Assembly (NCBI GenBank): GCA_014529385.2
Contig: CM043970.1
Span: forward strand, 60,623,023-60,687,022
DNA: 64,000 nt
Reading direction: 5' to 3'
Source: Adiantum capillus-veneris
Taxonomy: Eukaryota > Streptophyta > Polypodiopsida > Polypodiales > Pteridaceae
A program made the position numbers and the translations under genes. Shown piece by piece: positions 27,321 to 37,516 of the stretch. Position 1 is the first letter of the stretch; every line of letters starts with the position of its first letter. The notes beneath the pieces were generated by a model that was given only the letters and a program-made list of their open reading frames with translations, was not told where the DNA came from and did not search any database.

Positions 27321-29376
27321 TGGAGAGAAGGAATAGGGAACACACCCAACACACCAAATGGCTGCCTCTCTATAGCCCAGGGATTCCACAACACCCCTAA
27401 CCTCTCAAATAACACCTTCAAATGGGCTAATTTTCACTAACAACTCCACTTTAGCACACATAACAACTATCTCATACCTTGCAAAAACACCTTGCAACTC
27501 AAATGCACCCACTCTGCTCAACTCACCCTTTTCGACTCACAAAACACCCCAATTCTGCCCTCTCGGTAACACCCTTCAAGCTACAGGCAAACCTTCCGCA
27601 AGCACCGGCCAATACACAAAGAGCGAGAGAAAAGGAGGGGAATGGGGAGAAGCAACACAAGAAATAGGGGGCCAATATGTGGTATTATTGCATAGGGGAA
27701 TAGTACAATCAAGTGTGCAACTTCAATGGCAAGCTTTGCACTACACAGGCTTGCAACTTTCAATCACACACTCAGGCAGAAAAGCCCACCTTGGTCAAAG
27801 ACTCCAAAAAAAGAACATATACCTCCTTTTTATAAGGGTGTGTCTAGGAGACTTAAAAAAGAAATAAGGGGTAAGCTTTCATGTCCTGCACTTCACTTGT
27901 AGCTCATTTAGCATTTCCTTGCATTGTCACCACTTGGCATAGTTCATTTTTGGAAGCAATTGCATGGTGTACACATCTTCCTAATGTCCGCCCAACTCGG
28001 CCGCCCGGCTTGCTCCTCTTGGGCCTTTGAGTTCTCTCTTTGTCTTTGATTCATCTCCCTTGCTATATCTTTGAACGGCCTTGGCCTTGCTCTCCCTTCA
28101 CCGCGGGATCAACTTCTTCCATGAGGGGGGGAGGCAATAGCGAGGTTGCTATTGCCCTCCCTCTTTCCTTCAAAAATTTGGGGGCTTTAACAGAGCCGCG
28201 GGACTCACCGCTAGTCGGGCGTCATGTCATCACTGTCAAACGGCCGCCGATCACTTTCTCACGCATGCGGGCGTGCCACCGTGCCGCCGCCAGAGGCCAA
28301 AACCGCCCCAGTGCGCCATTGCGCGGCGCCCAGCAGGGCCGAACCAACTCCGCCATAGCCAACGAGGAGGGAGCTCCCCTCTCTCCTACTCATACTCTCC
28401 TAAGGGGGCATGCCCTTGCTTAAATACCTTGATGTTCGGCAGCCCTTTTGTGCATGTGGGGTGATCCCCTTGCCACATGGTAGATGTAGGGAATACCTCC
28501 CCTTTTGAGTGGCTTCCAAGGCCATGTAAAAATGCCCATCCTCATTATTTTTTTACCCACTTCATAATCCTGCCATTTTCTAATGAGAAGCCCAATGATC
28601 AGACTGAAACCTCCAGCCGGTTGCCTCGATCGTTGGCTTTGATCCTCCCCGTGCTCGTTGAATTTCAACTTTCCTAGGTTCGCGATCCAAGGCGACCAAA
28701 AACTTGAAAAAATATCTGCAAACCCTTTATCTTCATCAACCCTAGGTTTTCCCAAGCCATAACTCGGTGCCTGAAGCTCGGAATCACGTGCCGTGACTTT
28801 ATGCCAACTCCACATGATGTACACTATCATCGAGAACTTTGGCGAGGCCCAAAAGATGCTAGATGGCATGCCCTTCAATGCAGCCAAGTGGGCTCTGACC
28901 CGGCCCCCGAAAAAAATTCAACTAGCCATAAAATGCAAACCATAGCTCTGATCCGAAATTTGAAAAGATGGGTAGGCTCCATAGATTGAGCTCTACACAG
29001 CTGTACCTCGACTTCCACTTGGACCACCTGTCTCCCGCTGCCCTATCCGTCGGGGATCTGCTACACACTCCAACTTTAAACTTTAGTATCTTGCACATCG
29101 GGGCTCCATTTGACGAGCCGTCTGGACCTGCTCCTCCAGCACTTCAAGCTCTATATTCCTGGACCCAAAAGCTGCACTTTGCATCTCCTTCATCTGCTAC
29201 CCAAATTAACCCCTCATGGAGCCTTTCTTGGCCTATAAGCCACATCAGGCATACAATTCCGCTGCTACCTGTCATCCCATACTTCTCCTAGTTGCTCCAG
29301 CCCTTTGCCATGCTTCTGCTCACTTGCATATATCTGCCCATGCCACCTTCTAGAGTCGACACATTTTGGTTGCACC
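27321..29376 (-). mobile_element. B': solo LTR of the element B family
   Basis: This 2056-bp segment is the reverse complement of the B LTR. Its left end (tggagagaagg) matches the LTR 3' end and its right end (tggttgcacc) matches the LTR 5' end. The product of a chance frame at 28968-29291 parallels frames in the other LTR copies. The flanks are a perfect accgt (27316-27320, 29377-29381). No internal region or second LTR is present, so it is a recombination-derived solo LTR. GC-rich open frames inside it (28040-28464) are not genes. Confidence 0.85.
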
Positions 29377-30487
29377 ACCGTGTTTGGAATGCAGTTTTGG
29401 GTACATCGGCAAGTCGAATACGGACTTGGTGATATCCTGACCGCAAGTCTATTTTCGTAAAAATACGAGCATGAGTGAGCTTGTCAAACAACTCATCTAC
29501 TCTAGGCAATGGGTATTTGTTCTTAACTGTAACTGCATTTAAGCCAAGGTAGTCTACGCACATGCGCACCGTGTTTTTCTTCACTAAGAGGATAGGCGAA
29601 GCCCATGGTGAAGAACTGGGTTATATAAACCCTCTGCTAAGGTAGTCAGCAAGCTGACGTTCCACCTCATCGACTTCTGAATAACTCATACGATAAGGTG
29701 GTTTACTAACAGGTTTACAGCCTGCAGCCACGTCAATGCTATGTTGTACCGATCATGTTAGCGGTAATGCTGATGGAAAATTATTAGGAAATACATCTTG
29801 AAATTCCTTTAATAATTTTTGTAATTGACTAGCAACGTTTGCTTGTTTAGAATTAGCAATTGGTGGAAGAGAGGAGAGAGAAGCATGCGGCGTTGAGGAA
29901 TGTTCTACAAACTCAATGTTAGAAAGAAAATGAGACAGTGAGTAACATAAGAAAACTGAGCTATTTTTATTATAAAAAACGAGCTGCATAAGCTCAGCGA
30001 TACAAATCAGTGGTGATGAAGGTATATCTTTTTCTCCTAACAACAACACCTATGCACCATGGGATTCAAACATCAAGCTGTTGTGCTCATAGCTACGCTT
30101 TAGTGATGGCCCTAGGCTATGCAACCACTCCCTACCAAGAACCACATCAGCCCTTTCCATGTCCATAACCTGAAAATCCAAACATGTGGATTACCCTTGT
30201 AATTCCAATGGAACAGCTCGGCATTGAGTATCCCAGATTTCAGTATCATGTCCATTCATCATTGCTACCTTGTAGTGGTGGGTACTCGGAGTTTGAGGCA
30301 ATTTGAATTTTTTCACCAATTTGTAATTGATGAAATTGTGAGTAGCACTGTCATCTACCAAGATGTGCACCTTATGCCCTTGCAGATATCCGTGCATACG
30401 TACTAACTCATGTGGTCCAAAGGTTGGTTGCCACATGGAAGCTGTGAGACAGCATTCATGCACCACCTCAATGTGTGTTACTTCCAC
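29377..30487 (-). pseudogene. Element A protease and N-terminal reverse transcriptase (broken)
   Basis: Protease on the minus strand at 30191-30487: GHKVHILVDDSATHNFIN, where relatives have D-S-G-A-T; here the motif reads D-D-S-A-T, so catalysis is doubtful. A linker at 29753-30049 holds LLKEFQDVFPNNFPS-A-L-P. The reverse transcriptase start at 29377-29584 holds [21 protein letters not shown] (shown in part), the [13 protein letters not shown] motif and KTAFQTR at the insertion. Stops lie near 30190 and 29752, with a shift near 29600. Confidence 0.82.
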
Positions 30488-30496
30488 TATAGAGAA

Positions 30497-31676
30497 TCAT
30501 GAGTGAGACTCCAGAGGTAGCAGTTGCACCTTGTGCACTGCTTTCTCCTTGCCTTGAGCAGCAGATTTCCCCTTGGGACAATCCTTTTTGCCATGACCTC
30601 TTCCTAAACATTGAACACATAAGTTTTCTTTCTTGGCTTTATCAAAGTCCTCAGGAGAGAGAGGACCCCTGGACCCCTTGGTTTTTTTAGATGCCTCCGA
30701 ATTGGCAACTATAAATTTTCTTTTATTGTGCCCATACTGAGTGCGTGTATTACGATGTATATTAGCAGGCACGTGACTATTATGTGTTTTCTTTTCATCT
30801 AGATCATCATGAATATGTGCTTTCACTATGGCTTCCTCAAGTGTTTTAGGGTCTTGGGTCTTGACATACTTCTTAAGCTCAGGTGTCAGACCTCGTATGA
30901 ACCCCCGTACTTGTTGAGAGGTATCTAAGCCTTCCAACTTGAGGATAACATTCCGATAGTGAGATATATATTCAAGTAGTGATGGGTATTGGCGCATGGA
31001 ACATGTCCTAAGCCGTCCAATTCCGATCGGCCTCATTTGTAGGCAAAAATTCGATGCTAAACATTGCTTCAAAAGCTGCCCAACTCTGTGGTATGATGTT
31101 CTTCTCCTTGAGAGACATCCACCATTTGTAGGCCTTGCCTTCCAGAGTTAAGCTCGTTTGTAGAGCTCTGACTGCATCCGGAGTACGCTGTAAGGCGTGA
31201 ATTCCATCTCACTTGCTGAGAAAGATATTCACTGCATCCTTATTGCGGTCTCGGTCTTCTCCCTTAAAAATCTGTGGTTTGGTGTTTTCCAATAGTTCAT
31301 CCACCTCTTTTGCAGTGAGAGTATGCAACGTATCAGCATTTGGGCCTTGCCCTAGAGTAGAAGTGCCCTGCCCTTGTGTGGCAACGTGCTCATGCATGTG
31401 CGTGCCAGTAGGACTCTTAGACTGTTGATGCATTAATTGAATTACTAATGTGGATAGTTTAGTAACATTTTCATTTAAAGCTTTAAAACTTTCATCCATG
31501 ACTGTCATGAGTGTCTAAAGTGCACGAAATTCTTGAATATCCAGCAATTCATAAGTATCTTTACATGCCGTAGCGTCGTGGATTCTCTCCTTGAGAGGAT
31601 ACAGCCACGGGCCATCATTGGCAGGATCATGCGTACTTTGCTCAAAATCGAGTGTCATATTGATATCCAAATCCAT
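30497..31676 (-). pseudogene. Element A Gag (broken)
   Basis: The likely start is ATG at 31676 (MDLDINMTLDFEQST). Frames at 31515-31676 and 31209-31508 give the N-terminal region (MDESFKALNENVTKL) and the start of the retrotransposon gag domain (IFKGEDRDRNKDAVNIFLS). The core continues in a decayed stretch with KAYKWWMSLKEK. The frame at 30497-31072 holds the capsid end (VRGFIRGLTPELKKYV) and a CCHC zinc knuckle CVQCLGRGHGKKDC near 30600. Stops at about 31514, 31208 and around 31073 break it. Confidence 0.82.
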
Positions 31677-32458
31677 GGCGACACAGTGCGATGCAAGGAA
31701 AAAAAAAAAAAAACCTGATATTGAGAGCACTCACAAAGTATAATGAGCCTTGCTAATTCCATCAAAATCGAGAGTATTCCGGTGGAGAGTGGTGCGAATT
31801 GTCCGCCGTATATGGAATTCCACAAGTTCTTGATAGCCGAATCAATTAGGCTTGAAAGCGGTAATTGATTTTACCAAAAAATTGTACTTGAACTCCGTCG
31901 AATTGGTGTTCTTGAAATCTCTGAGTGTCTGCGTAATACGCAGAAAATTTATGTTGAAATTTGTGTCAGCTTCGTCGATGCTATGCCGCACCTTCCGGCC
32001 TTGCCGAACCCGCATGTGGAGTAGGAGGGGTGGGGTACCCCATTGTGGGTACCGCCCCTTATGGTTTAAGTTTTGTGTATGGCCACTAACCCATAAGGGG
32101 GTTGGGCGCCCTCAAGTGGGAAAAAAACTCAAACAGTCGGCTATGGCCGCTTAACGGAGCGCACAGGGAATTGCCATCGCCATGGAGCTCAAGGCGTTGA
32201 GGTAGGGGCTCCGGCCCAGTGACGTGAAGTCTCCACCTGCCCGGGGTGCAGCCATAGAGCCCGCCAACGACGCATTTCGTGCAAGTCCGCCTCGGTGGCT
32301 CCTCTGTGCAAGGGGGGTTTCCCATGGTGCTTGCCTTGTCGTCCTCCTCATAGGAGGGATGCTCCATGCCCCCTTGACCCGGACATGCACCAAAGCATGC
32401 ACAATTGTGTGGCTCCCCTCCTCCACGGCTGTGGCTTTCCCAAAAAAGGAACCTTAAT
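31677..32458 (-). other. Leader of element A
   Basis: About 0.8 kb between PBS and gag, GC-rich in 32000-32450. Overlapping open frames on both strands (for example 148 codons at 32086-32532) extend into the LTR and show no domain; I treat them as chance frames. Confidence 0.55.
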
Positions 32459-32471
32459 GCTCTTGATACCA
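32459..32471 (-). other. Primer binding site of element A (tRNA-iMet, one extra base)
   Basis: The minus strand reads tggtatcaagagc directly after the LTR. It equals the iMet site with one inserted a. Confidence 0.8.
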
Positions 32472-32472
32472 A

Positions 32473-32625
32473 TGTAAGACAAGGGGAACTAGAACCTGAG
32501 AGTCCACCACCCAACCACCCACTATATAGCATAGCCCCTGGCCCTTTGCCCTAGTTGGACCCCCTTTCCACACTACCTAGCCTGGCCGTGCCCTTGTCTA
32601 GTTTGGCCTTGCCGGTGTCCTGACA
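32473..32625 (-). repeat. 5' LTR of element A
   Basis: 153 bp. It is collinear with 24714-24866 and followed by gttaa (32626-32630). Confidence 0.9.
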
Positions 32626-33486
32626 GTTAAAGGAGCCGGTCAAAGAGCGGCCCTAGGACGAGAGTTCTAAGGCGGAAAAAGAGAGTGAGAGAGAGTCAAA
32701 ATAAAATGGAAAATGGAAAATGCCTAAGGTTACTAGCGATGTTGCTAGTGCACCCCCCCCCATAAGCAATGAGAGAAGGTGAGGGCTAGCAAAGGGCGGT
32801 GCCCCCCTCCAAGTTTCCAAGTTGAGATGCCAAGTGGTCCAATGAGAATGCAGTTCCCAAAACATGAGTAGAGACTTCCTAAAAAGTCAGTATATAATTT
32901 TTAATACTTTTTTGCTAGGCCCTTGAGCTGTTCGAGCCTGCAAAGAGCCAAGGTGAGTGGGTGTGTTTTTGGGTGGGCTTCTTTGTGGAGAGGTGTGTGC
33001 TTGCAAAGCCCAAGGTGTGTGTTTCTTGCCTGACGATAGAGAGGGTGCACCGTTTGTTGTAAAGGAGTTTTATATGGTGTTTTTTGGAGTGTGATTAGGC
33101 CTCGATAGTTGTTTCTTGAATGTTGTTTTCCCCCTGTCCCCTTATCTACTTCTTCTGCTTTGGTGTGCGGTGCCGTGGTTTGAGTAGGTGTTCTCTTGAG
33201 CCTTTTCTGTGTGCAAAAGGGAAGTTTTGTGTGGAGTAGCAGTGTGTGGTTTGAAACAAGCCGTGAAATGTGTATGTATAGCAAATCTAAGCAATTTTGA
33301 GTGTGTGGTGTGTAACATGTGGTGTTTAGATCATGGTGAGCGTGTCAATGCATTGGCGTGTGTGTGTAGGCGGTGTTCTGCTAGTGGAGTTGTGTTTTTT
33401 GAGAGGATAGGGGTGTTGTGAATGCCCTGAGTTATATAGAGGCCTTATGTTGTGCATTGGGAGTGTTCCCCCATTCTCCCTCTCCA
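32626..33486 (+). repeat. Right LTR of element B, piece 3
   Basis: It continues piece 2 (agttaaaggagccggtcaaag, as at 9867) to the LTR end ctctcca, then tcatt, B's right target duplicate, and element C sequence. Confidence 0.85.
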
Positions 33487-33491
33487 TCATT

Positions 33492-33815
33492 CTATCACAT
33501 GATGTGTAATAGGCAAGGGATAGTTATCTCTCATAGTGGCTTTCGTTTATGTGTTTGAGATTCACACAGACTCGTAACTTTTTGTTTTTCTTGGGTACTA
33601 CCACAATCGATGCCACCAGATTTTGTGTTCAATCTTTATAGATAAACTTTGCCTCTTTAAGCTTGTCTATCTCTTCCTTGATCTTCTTTGCAAAGGTTTC
33701 ATTATATGTATAGGGATGTTGTTTGTGAGGCTTTGCATCACTCTTAAGGGGTATCGTGTGTTGATAGATGTTTGGATCTACACCCTTAAGGTCTTCATAG
33801 GACCATGCAAACACA
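33492..33815 (-). pseudogene. Element C reverse transcriptase N-terminal part
   Basis: The minus strand 33629-33814 encodes MFAWSYEDLKGVDPNIYQH and KIKEEIDKLKEAKFIY, the usual start of gypsy reverse transcriptase. A shifted frame continues with VVVPKKNKKLRVCV and DNYPLPITHHVIE up to the B insertion point. The rest of the domain starts at 8564. One frameshift lies near 33625. Confidence 0.82.
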
Positions 33816-34909
33816 TCTCTTTATTATTTCAGCATGGCTAACAAGAGTTGCTCTTCCTCCTTCATGAGGTCAATGGCAATGTATCCTGGTTGAGGTTCCT
33901 CTCTCAGTTCAGCTAAGTTGCATCATAAAATGTCCTTGGTTCTTTAAGTTCCTGCATTGGTTGTTGAACTATGATCTTTCGATCTTGTATTGTGTATCTT
34001 TTGTAGTGAGAGGATGCATCAAATTGATTTGTGTTTGAGCCCCCTTCACTCTCCATCTCAATCTTCTAAACCTCTTTCAAGGTTTGTTTTAGTTTTTGAT
34101 ATTCTTGTTTATGCTCAATTTTTGATATTCTCGTTTACGCTCAATTTTTGTCATCCTAGGTGGTGTCGTAGTTGTGTCTTTGGTTTTTGATTTGCTCCAT
34201 TTCTTGGGAATTTTCATCTTTGTTGAAGCAAATTTCGTGTGTAATCTTGTCCTTGACATAATCTGTTTCTCTTTTGAGCATCAAGTACTATGTTTTAGTC
34301 CTCATAAGAGGCATAACATTTTCTCTATTTGCTTTTGGTTCCTTACTCGTTTTGCATGATACCTTTATTGTCTTCTAGATTTTTGGTTAGGGAAACTATA
34401 GAAGAGAGCCCCTTTCTCCTTTGGTTTTGTTTTGTTTTCAGAGCTACTTGATAGCTTGTCCTCAACATCCATCTCTAGAAGATCATTATCTTGTGAACCT
34501 TGGAATTCTCATTTGTTTTTATCGCTCAGATCCCTAATGGAAATCTCATCAACTATGCGTTTACACTCAAGAGCTTCCTATATATCTAGGTCCATGGTCT
34601 TTGACCCTGATTCCAAGATAACACTCACCATCTATAAGGGTACTATATCATATCCCTCTTTGTCACAAAATTTCATTGGGGTTACCTCATTCACACATAC
34701 ATCTAGAGTAGCCAGTATCTGGTTCTAGCCAAAAGGTTCACAATTCCTCTTGGGATGTTCAAGAATATAAGCCTTATCTTCTATGGGTCTCTCTAGGATA
34801 CAATCTTCTCTTGTCAAGATCTGGCACTTGGAAGCTCCACACATCCAAAGATGTGCTTTAGTCTATCTTGCACATTAGCCATTATTGAGTCAAATTTTTC
34901 TACAAGAGT
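33816..34909 (-). other. Decayed protease-to-reverse transcriptase linker of element C
   Basis: The order demands coding sequence here, but I recognise no domain. Frames on both strands are short. Plus-strand frames rich in Phe and Ser (for example 34174-34359) are antisense shadows. Confidence 0.4.
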
Positions 34910-35815
34910 TCAACTAACATATCTATAGCTATGGTGTTTAACATTAATCCTTGTCATAATTACTCTATGCCTCAAGTAGATGTGGTCATAGCCCCAATCT
35001 TGTACCAATTTGAGATGATGCATAAATGGTCTCCCCAAAATGACATCAAAGTTGTTGCTCTTGCCAAAATCTACTATTGCAAAGGTATGTTCATACTCTA
35101 TCCCACAAGAGGTTACTATAATTTGTTTCAACATACCTACAAGTCTCTCAACATAACAGTCTGCAAGTTATAATTTCATTCTTGTTTTTTTAGAGAGGTC
35201 TTCCCCATTTCTCCCATCTCTCTATGGTGGCAATGGCCACTCCAGCTCCGCTATCAAGTATTGAATTGTTTTGATCCCTTTATGTTCCACTGGCACAATG
35301 ATATTCCCTTCTTCTCCCTCCCAATAGTCGCTCATCTTATTTACAAGTACTGGTTTTGCCTTTGATTTGTTTTCTGTAATTTTACCTGCTTGATCATTTA
35401 AGGGGCCGTCTTGAAGAGGAATTTTCAATTCCATCTTCTCCAAGTTTTTGCTCATCTCTCCCCATAGATGTGGTCTAATTTGTAACAACTCAGAGATAGT
35501 TATCGTGTGTTGTATAGAAGTTGACATTAGTTCATATAGGCTTTTGATGTCCATCATCTTTGGAATTGGCTTCTGTTGTGAGGACACTACCCTGGCCTTT
35601 GATTTTGTTTCGTGTTCTCCTATGAAAGATGACAACATTTTCAATGCTTTAGGTTTACTCTCTCCAGATGCTTATATTTCTACATCATCGTATAGAGATT
35701 GTATGTCTCCTAGGTACAACTCGTGATCCATGTTGATCTCAGTGATAGATGTAGACTTAAAAGTATCACTACCATCCTTCCTATTGCTTATTGTTTCCAT
35801 AAGGCTTGTGGCCAT
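34910..35815 (-). pseudogene. Element C protease region with N-terminal extension (broken)
   Basis: The start is ATG at 35815 on the minus strand (MATSLMETISNRKDGSDTFK). One stop lies in the first 50 codons, then 35222-35644 is open (SLYELMSTSIQHTITISELL; later VNKMSDYWEGEEGN). The retropepsin core is in a shifted frame near 35220-35265 (ILDSGAGVAIATIERW, D-S-G-A intact). The domain end is at 34910-35134 (VTSCGIEYEHTFAIVDFGKS, DVILGRPFM, VQDWGYDH). Nothing here looks like a capsid domain or zinc knuckle, so C seems to lack Gag. Confidence 0.72.
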
Positions 35816-35883
35816 GGCTCATCCACTTCAAATGCAATACATAACTAAAGTGGGACTAAAGTGTAAAAGAGGGGCCTCCAATT

Positions 35884-35990
35884 TTTGGCACCAACAATAA
35901 TATCAAATATCAAATACCAAACACCACAAGAGGTGCCATGGAGTTCGGGGCTGCAATCTTTAGGCCTTTCTTATATAGATGCCCTAAATT
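35884..35990 (-). promoter_or_regulatory. Candidate PBS and TATA box of element C
   Basis: The minus strand carries ctatataag at about 35971-35980. About 70 bases downstream comes ttggtgccaaaaattgg (about 35884-35900), a TGG-starting primer-site candidate 70-80 bases before the protease ATG. The tRNA is not identified. Spacing fits a 5' LTR lying to the right of 35900, but its outer end was not found. Confidence 0.45.
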
Positions 35991-36667
35991 TTCCCTTCTC
36001 TCTCTCTTATGCTATGCTGTGTTACTCTGTGTACTCCATGATTACGTCTACATTTCTTACAACCCCTCTTACACTCCTTCCTTGTCAATATATTCTCTTC
36101 TGTGTGTGTGTGTGATGTTATAGTCTAGGTTTGTGTGTGTACTTGGCAATTTGGAAGAGATGGAGAAAGGTTGACAAGAAGGTGTGTAAGCAAGTTTGGG
36201 AATTGAAGCTAGCAACGGTTCTCCCCATCTTCCTTCCAATAGTGGTAATAGAGCCTTGGTTCGAGTTACTCGGCACGAGATTTTAGATTTCCGAAGGAAT
36301 TCTCGAATTGGAAAATTAATCAACAATTTATTCCACAATTTTTTTTTATCGGCAACACAATCGGGTATGTGCAATATTTAATTCGAGATAATTGCTAAAT
36401 CTGACAGACTTGTGAAGACATGTGGACGAGCAATGGAGAAGAAAGTGATTCAGAAGAGCTTTGGGTTCAAGAGAATTGGCAATTGAAGTCGAGATTAAAG
36501 AGCAATTTATAAATTGACGACATCAATTTCGCAAACTAAGACAAATTGCAAGGGGTTGCAAATAAAGGATTTGAGAAGGCATCAAATTTTGAAGAGTGTG
36601 AATCAAAGTCGATGATTCGGGCTTCGAATTTTGAAGAGCTTGAACCAAATCGGTGATTCGGGCTTGA
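35991..36667. other. Probable remainder of C's 5' LTR and flank, no gene
   Basis: No coding domain. A CT-rich tract and a GT run (about 36100-36113) are present. A 41/42-bp tandem duplication abuts element F (36583-36665). Confidence 0.4.
36583..36665. repeat. Tandem duplication of 42 and 41 bp next to element F
   Basis: Both units share aattttgaagag and tgattcgggctt; the second ends two bases before the F LTR. Confidence 0.75.
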
Positions 36668-36892
36668 TGTTAAGTATGGAGCCTGATTTACCCTTGTAAT
36701 TTTCTGTGGTAAAAGCACACATTTGTAAGGCCCCCATTATGAGGGGAAGCCATCGTGCGTGAAGGAAAATCACTCACCGGAAACCAAAATTTTCACGGGC
36801 AAGAATCAGGGGCAACTTTAAAGGCCTCGGAATATTCTTTTTCGCCGAAATATTATGGCTGGACGGCGGCCGGAAAGTGGTTGGAAAACAAC

Positions 36893-37010
36893 CGGTCGGT
36901 TGGCCGGTGGCCGGTAGTCAATGGCCGATAGCCGGTGGTCGGAAGTCAATGGCCGATGGCCGGTGGTAGGAAGTCAATGGCCGGTGGCCGGTGGCCGAAT
37001 TCAAAAGCGG
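36893..37010 (+). repeat. GGCCGGT-type minisatellite in the F LTR upstream of the TATA box
   Basis: Imperfect units of about 28 bases built from ggccggtgg, gtcggaagtcaatggccga and variants. Shorter versions are in the H LTRs (about 58562-58660 and 63236-63352). Confidence 0.75.
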
Positions 37011-37126
37011 ACTTGTCTTCTCAAGGGCGGCCACACATGGGCGGATTGGAGGGTCCGATTTGGACTTATTCGCACAAGGGCGGCTACACATGGCTGTCTC
37101 TCATAAGAGAGGGCAGCCCTTTTGGC

Positions 37127-37136
37127 CTATAAAAGG
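37127..37136 (+). promoter_or_regulatory. TATA box of the F LTR
   Basis: ctataaaagg. It is conserved at the same place in both H LTRs (58781-58790 and 63474-63483). Confidence 0.75.
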
Positions 37137-37445
37137 AGGCCATTTCTACACACATTTCATAGTGTGAAATTGATGCAACAAGGTGAGTGTGAGGTGGTGA
37201 GAGTGAAGCAAGGTGGGAGCTCCATTAAGGGTATAATCCCTTTGTAAACTACTTCTTGTTTTGAAGTACTAAAGCCATTGAGTGGCTGCTTTCCCGTGGA
37301 CGTAGCCCACATTGGGTGAACCACGTATATCGTGTGTACTCTCTCTCTCTCTCTCTACTCTATAATCTCGTGTATATAAATCTGTCACTCTCCATTAAGT
37401 AATCTACTCAATTATCTATTTAGCTACGTCTTATTTCCTAACAAC

Positions 37446-37457
37446 TGGTATCAGAGC
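37446..37457 (+). other. Primer binding site of element F (tRNA-iMet)
   Basis: tggtatcagagc, two bases after the LTR. Confidence 0.9.
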
Positions 37458-37516
37458 AAGGTTTGCTCGTAGCTAAATTATCTCAAGGAAAGGATTCCTT
37501 GAATTGAGTGGGAGTT

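Larger units (their letters stand above)
24714..32625 (-). mobile_element. Element A: Ty3/gypsy element with very short LTRs, split by a solo LTR
   Basis: Identical-length 153-bp LTRs (24714-24866 and 32473-32625, minus orientation tgtcagg...cttaca) flank a minus-strand interior of gag, protease, reverse transcriptase, RNase H, integrase and a chromodomain-like tail. Target duplication gctaa / gttaa fits the undisturbed B sequence gttaa. The LTRs differ at 10 of 153 positions by hand count, eight of them transitions. A 2056-bp B-family solo LTR lies in the reverse transcriptase. Without it A is about 5.9 kb. INT after RNase H is the gypsy order, and the tail suggests a chromovirus. Confidence 0.9.
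8565..33486 (+). mobile_element. Element B: gag-only LTR element (TR-GAG type), host of two later insertions
   Basis: Two direct copies of a repeat of about 2.2 kb bracket a 2-kb interior coding only a gag-like protein. The left copy is 8565-10737. The right copy is in three pieces (12768-12944, 23542-24713, 32626-33486), totalling about 2.2 kb once elements D and A are removed. A polypurine tract (acaagggggctaggcaatga) precedes the right copy. Flanks tcgtt and tcatt fit a 5-bp target duplication in element C. There is no protease, reverse transcriptase or integrase, so it would have depended on an autonomous partner. This class is known in plants as TR-GAG. Confidence 0.8.
6044..35990 (-). 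mobile_element. Element C: old Ty3/gypsy element split by nested insertions
   Basis: Reading the minus strand from right to left, the order is a candidate promoter and PBS (about 35884-35981), protease, reverse transcriptase start, a 24.9-kb insertion (element B), then the rest of reverse transcriptase, RNase H and integrase down to 6044. B is flanked by tcgtt (8560-8564) and tcatt (33487-33491). Removing B plus one copy closes the reverse transcriptase frame at a conserved H-V-I-E-R-V motif. Integrase sequence style resembles Tat-like gypsy elements. No 3' LTR and no capsid-type gag were found. End coordinates are approximate. Confidence 0.75.
36668..37443 (+). repeat. LTR of element F
   Basis: tgttaagtatggagcctg...tttcctaaca, matching 58361-59093 and 63051-63820. 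It contains a GGCCGGT-type minisatellite (about 36893-37010), a TATA box ctataaaagg (37127-37136) and a CT run near 37339. Confidence 0.88.

Noticed and set aside
28040-28464. GC-rich frames of 127 and 63 codons
   Set aside because: They lie inside the solo LTR B' and have no counterpart in the other LTR copies.
32086-32532. A 148-codon minus-strand frame and overlapping plus-strand frames
   Set aside because: They cross the LTR-PBS boundary of element A; GC-rich leader sequence explains the open frames.
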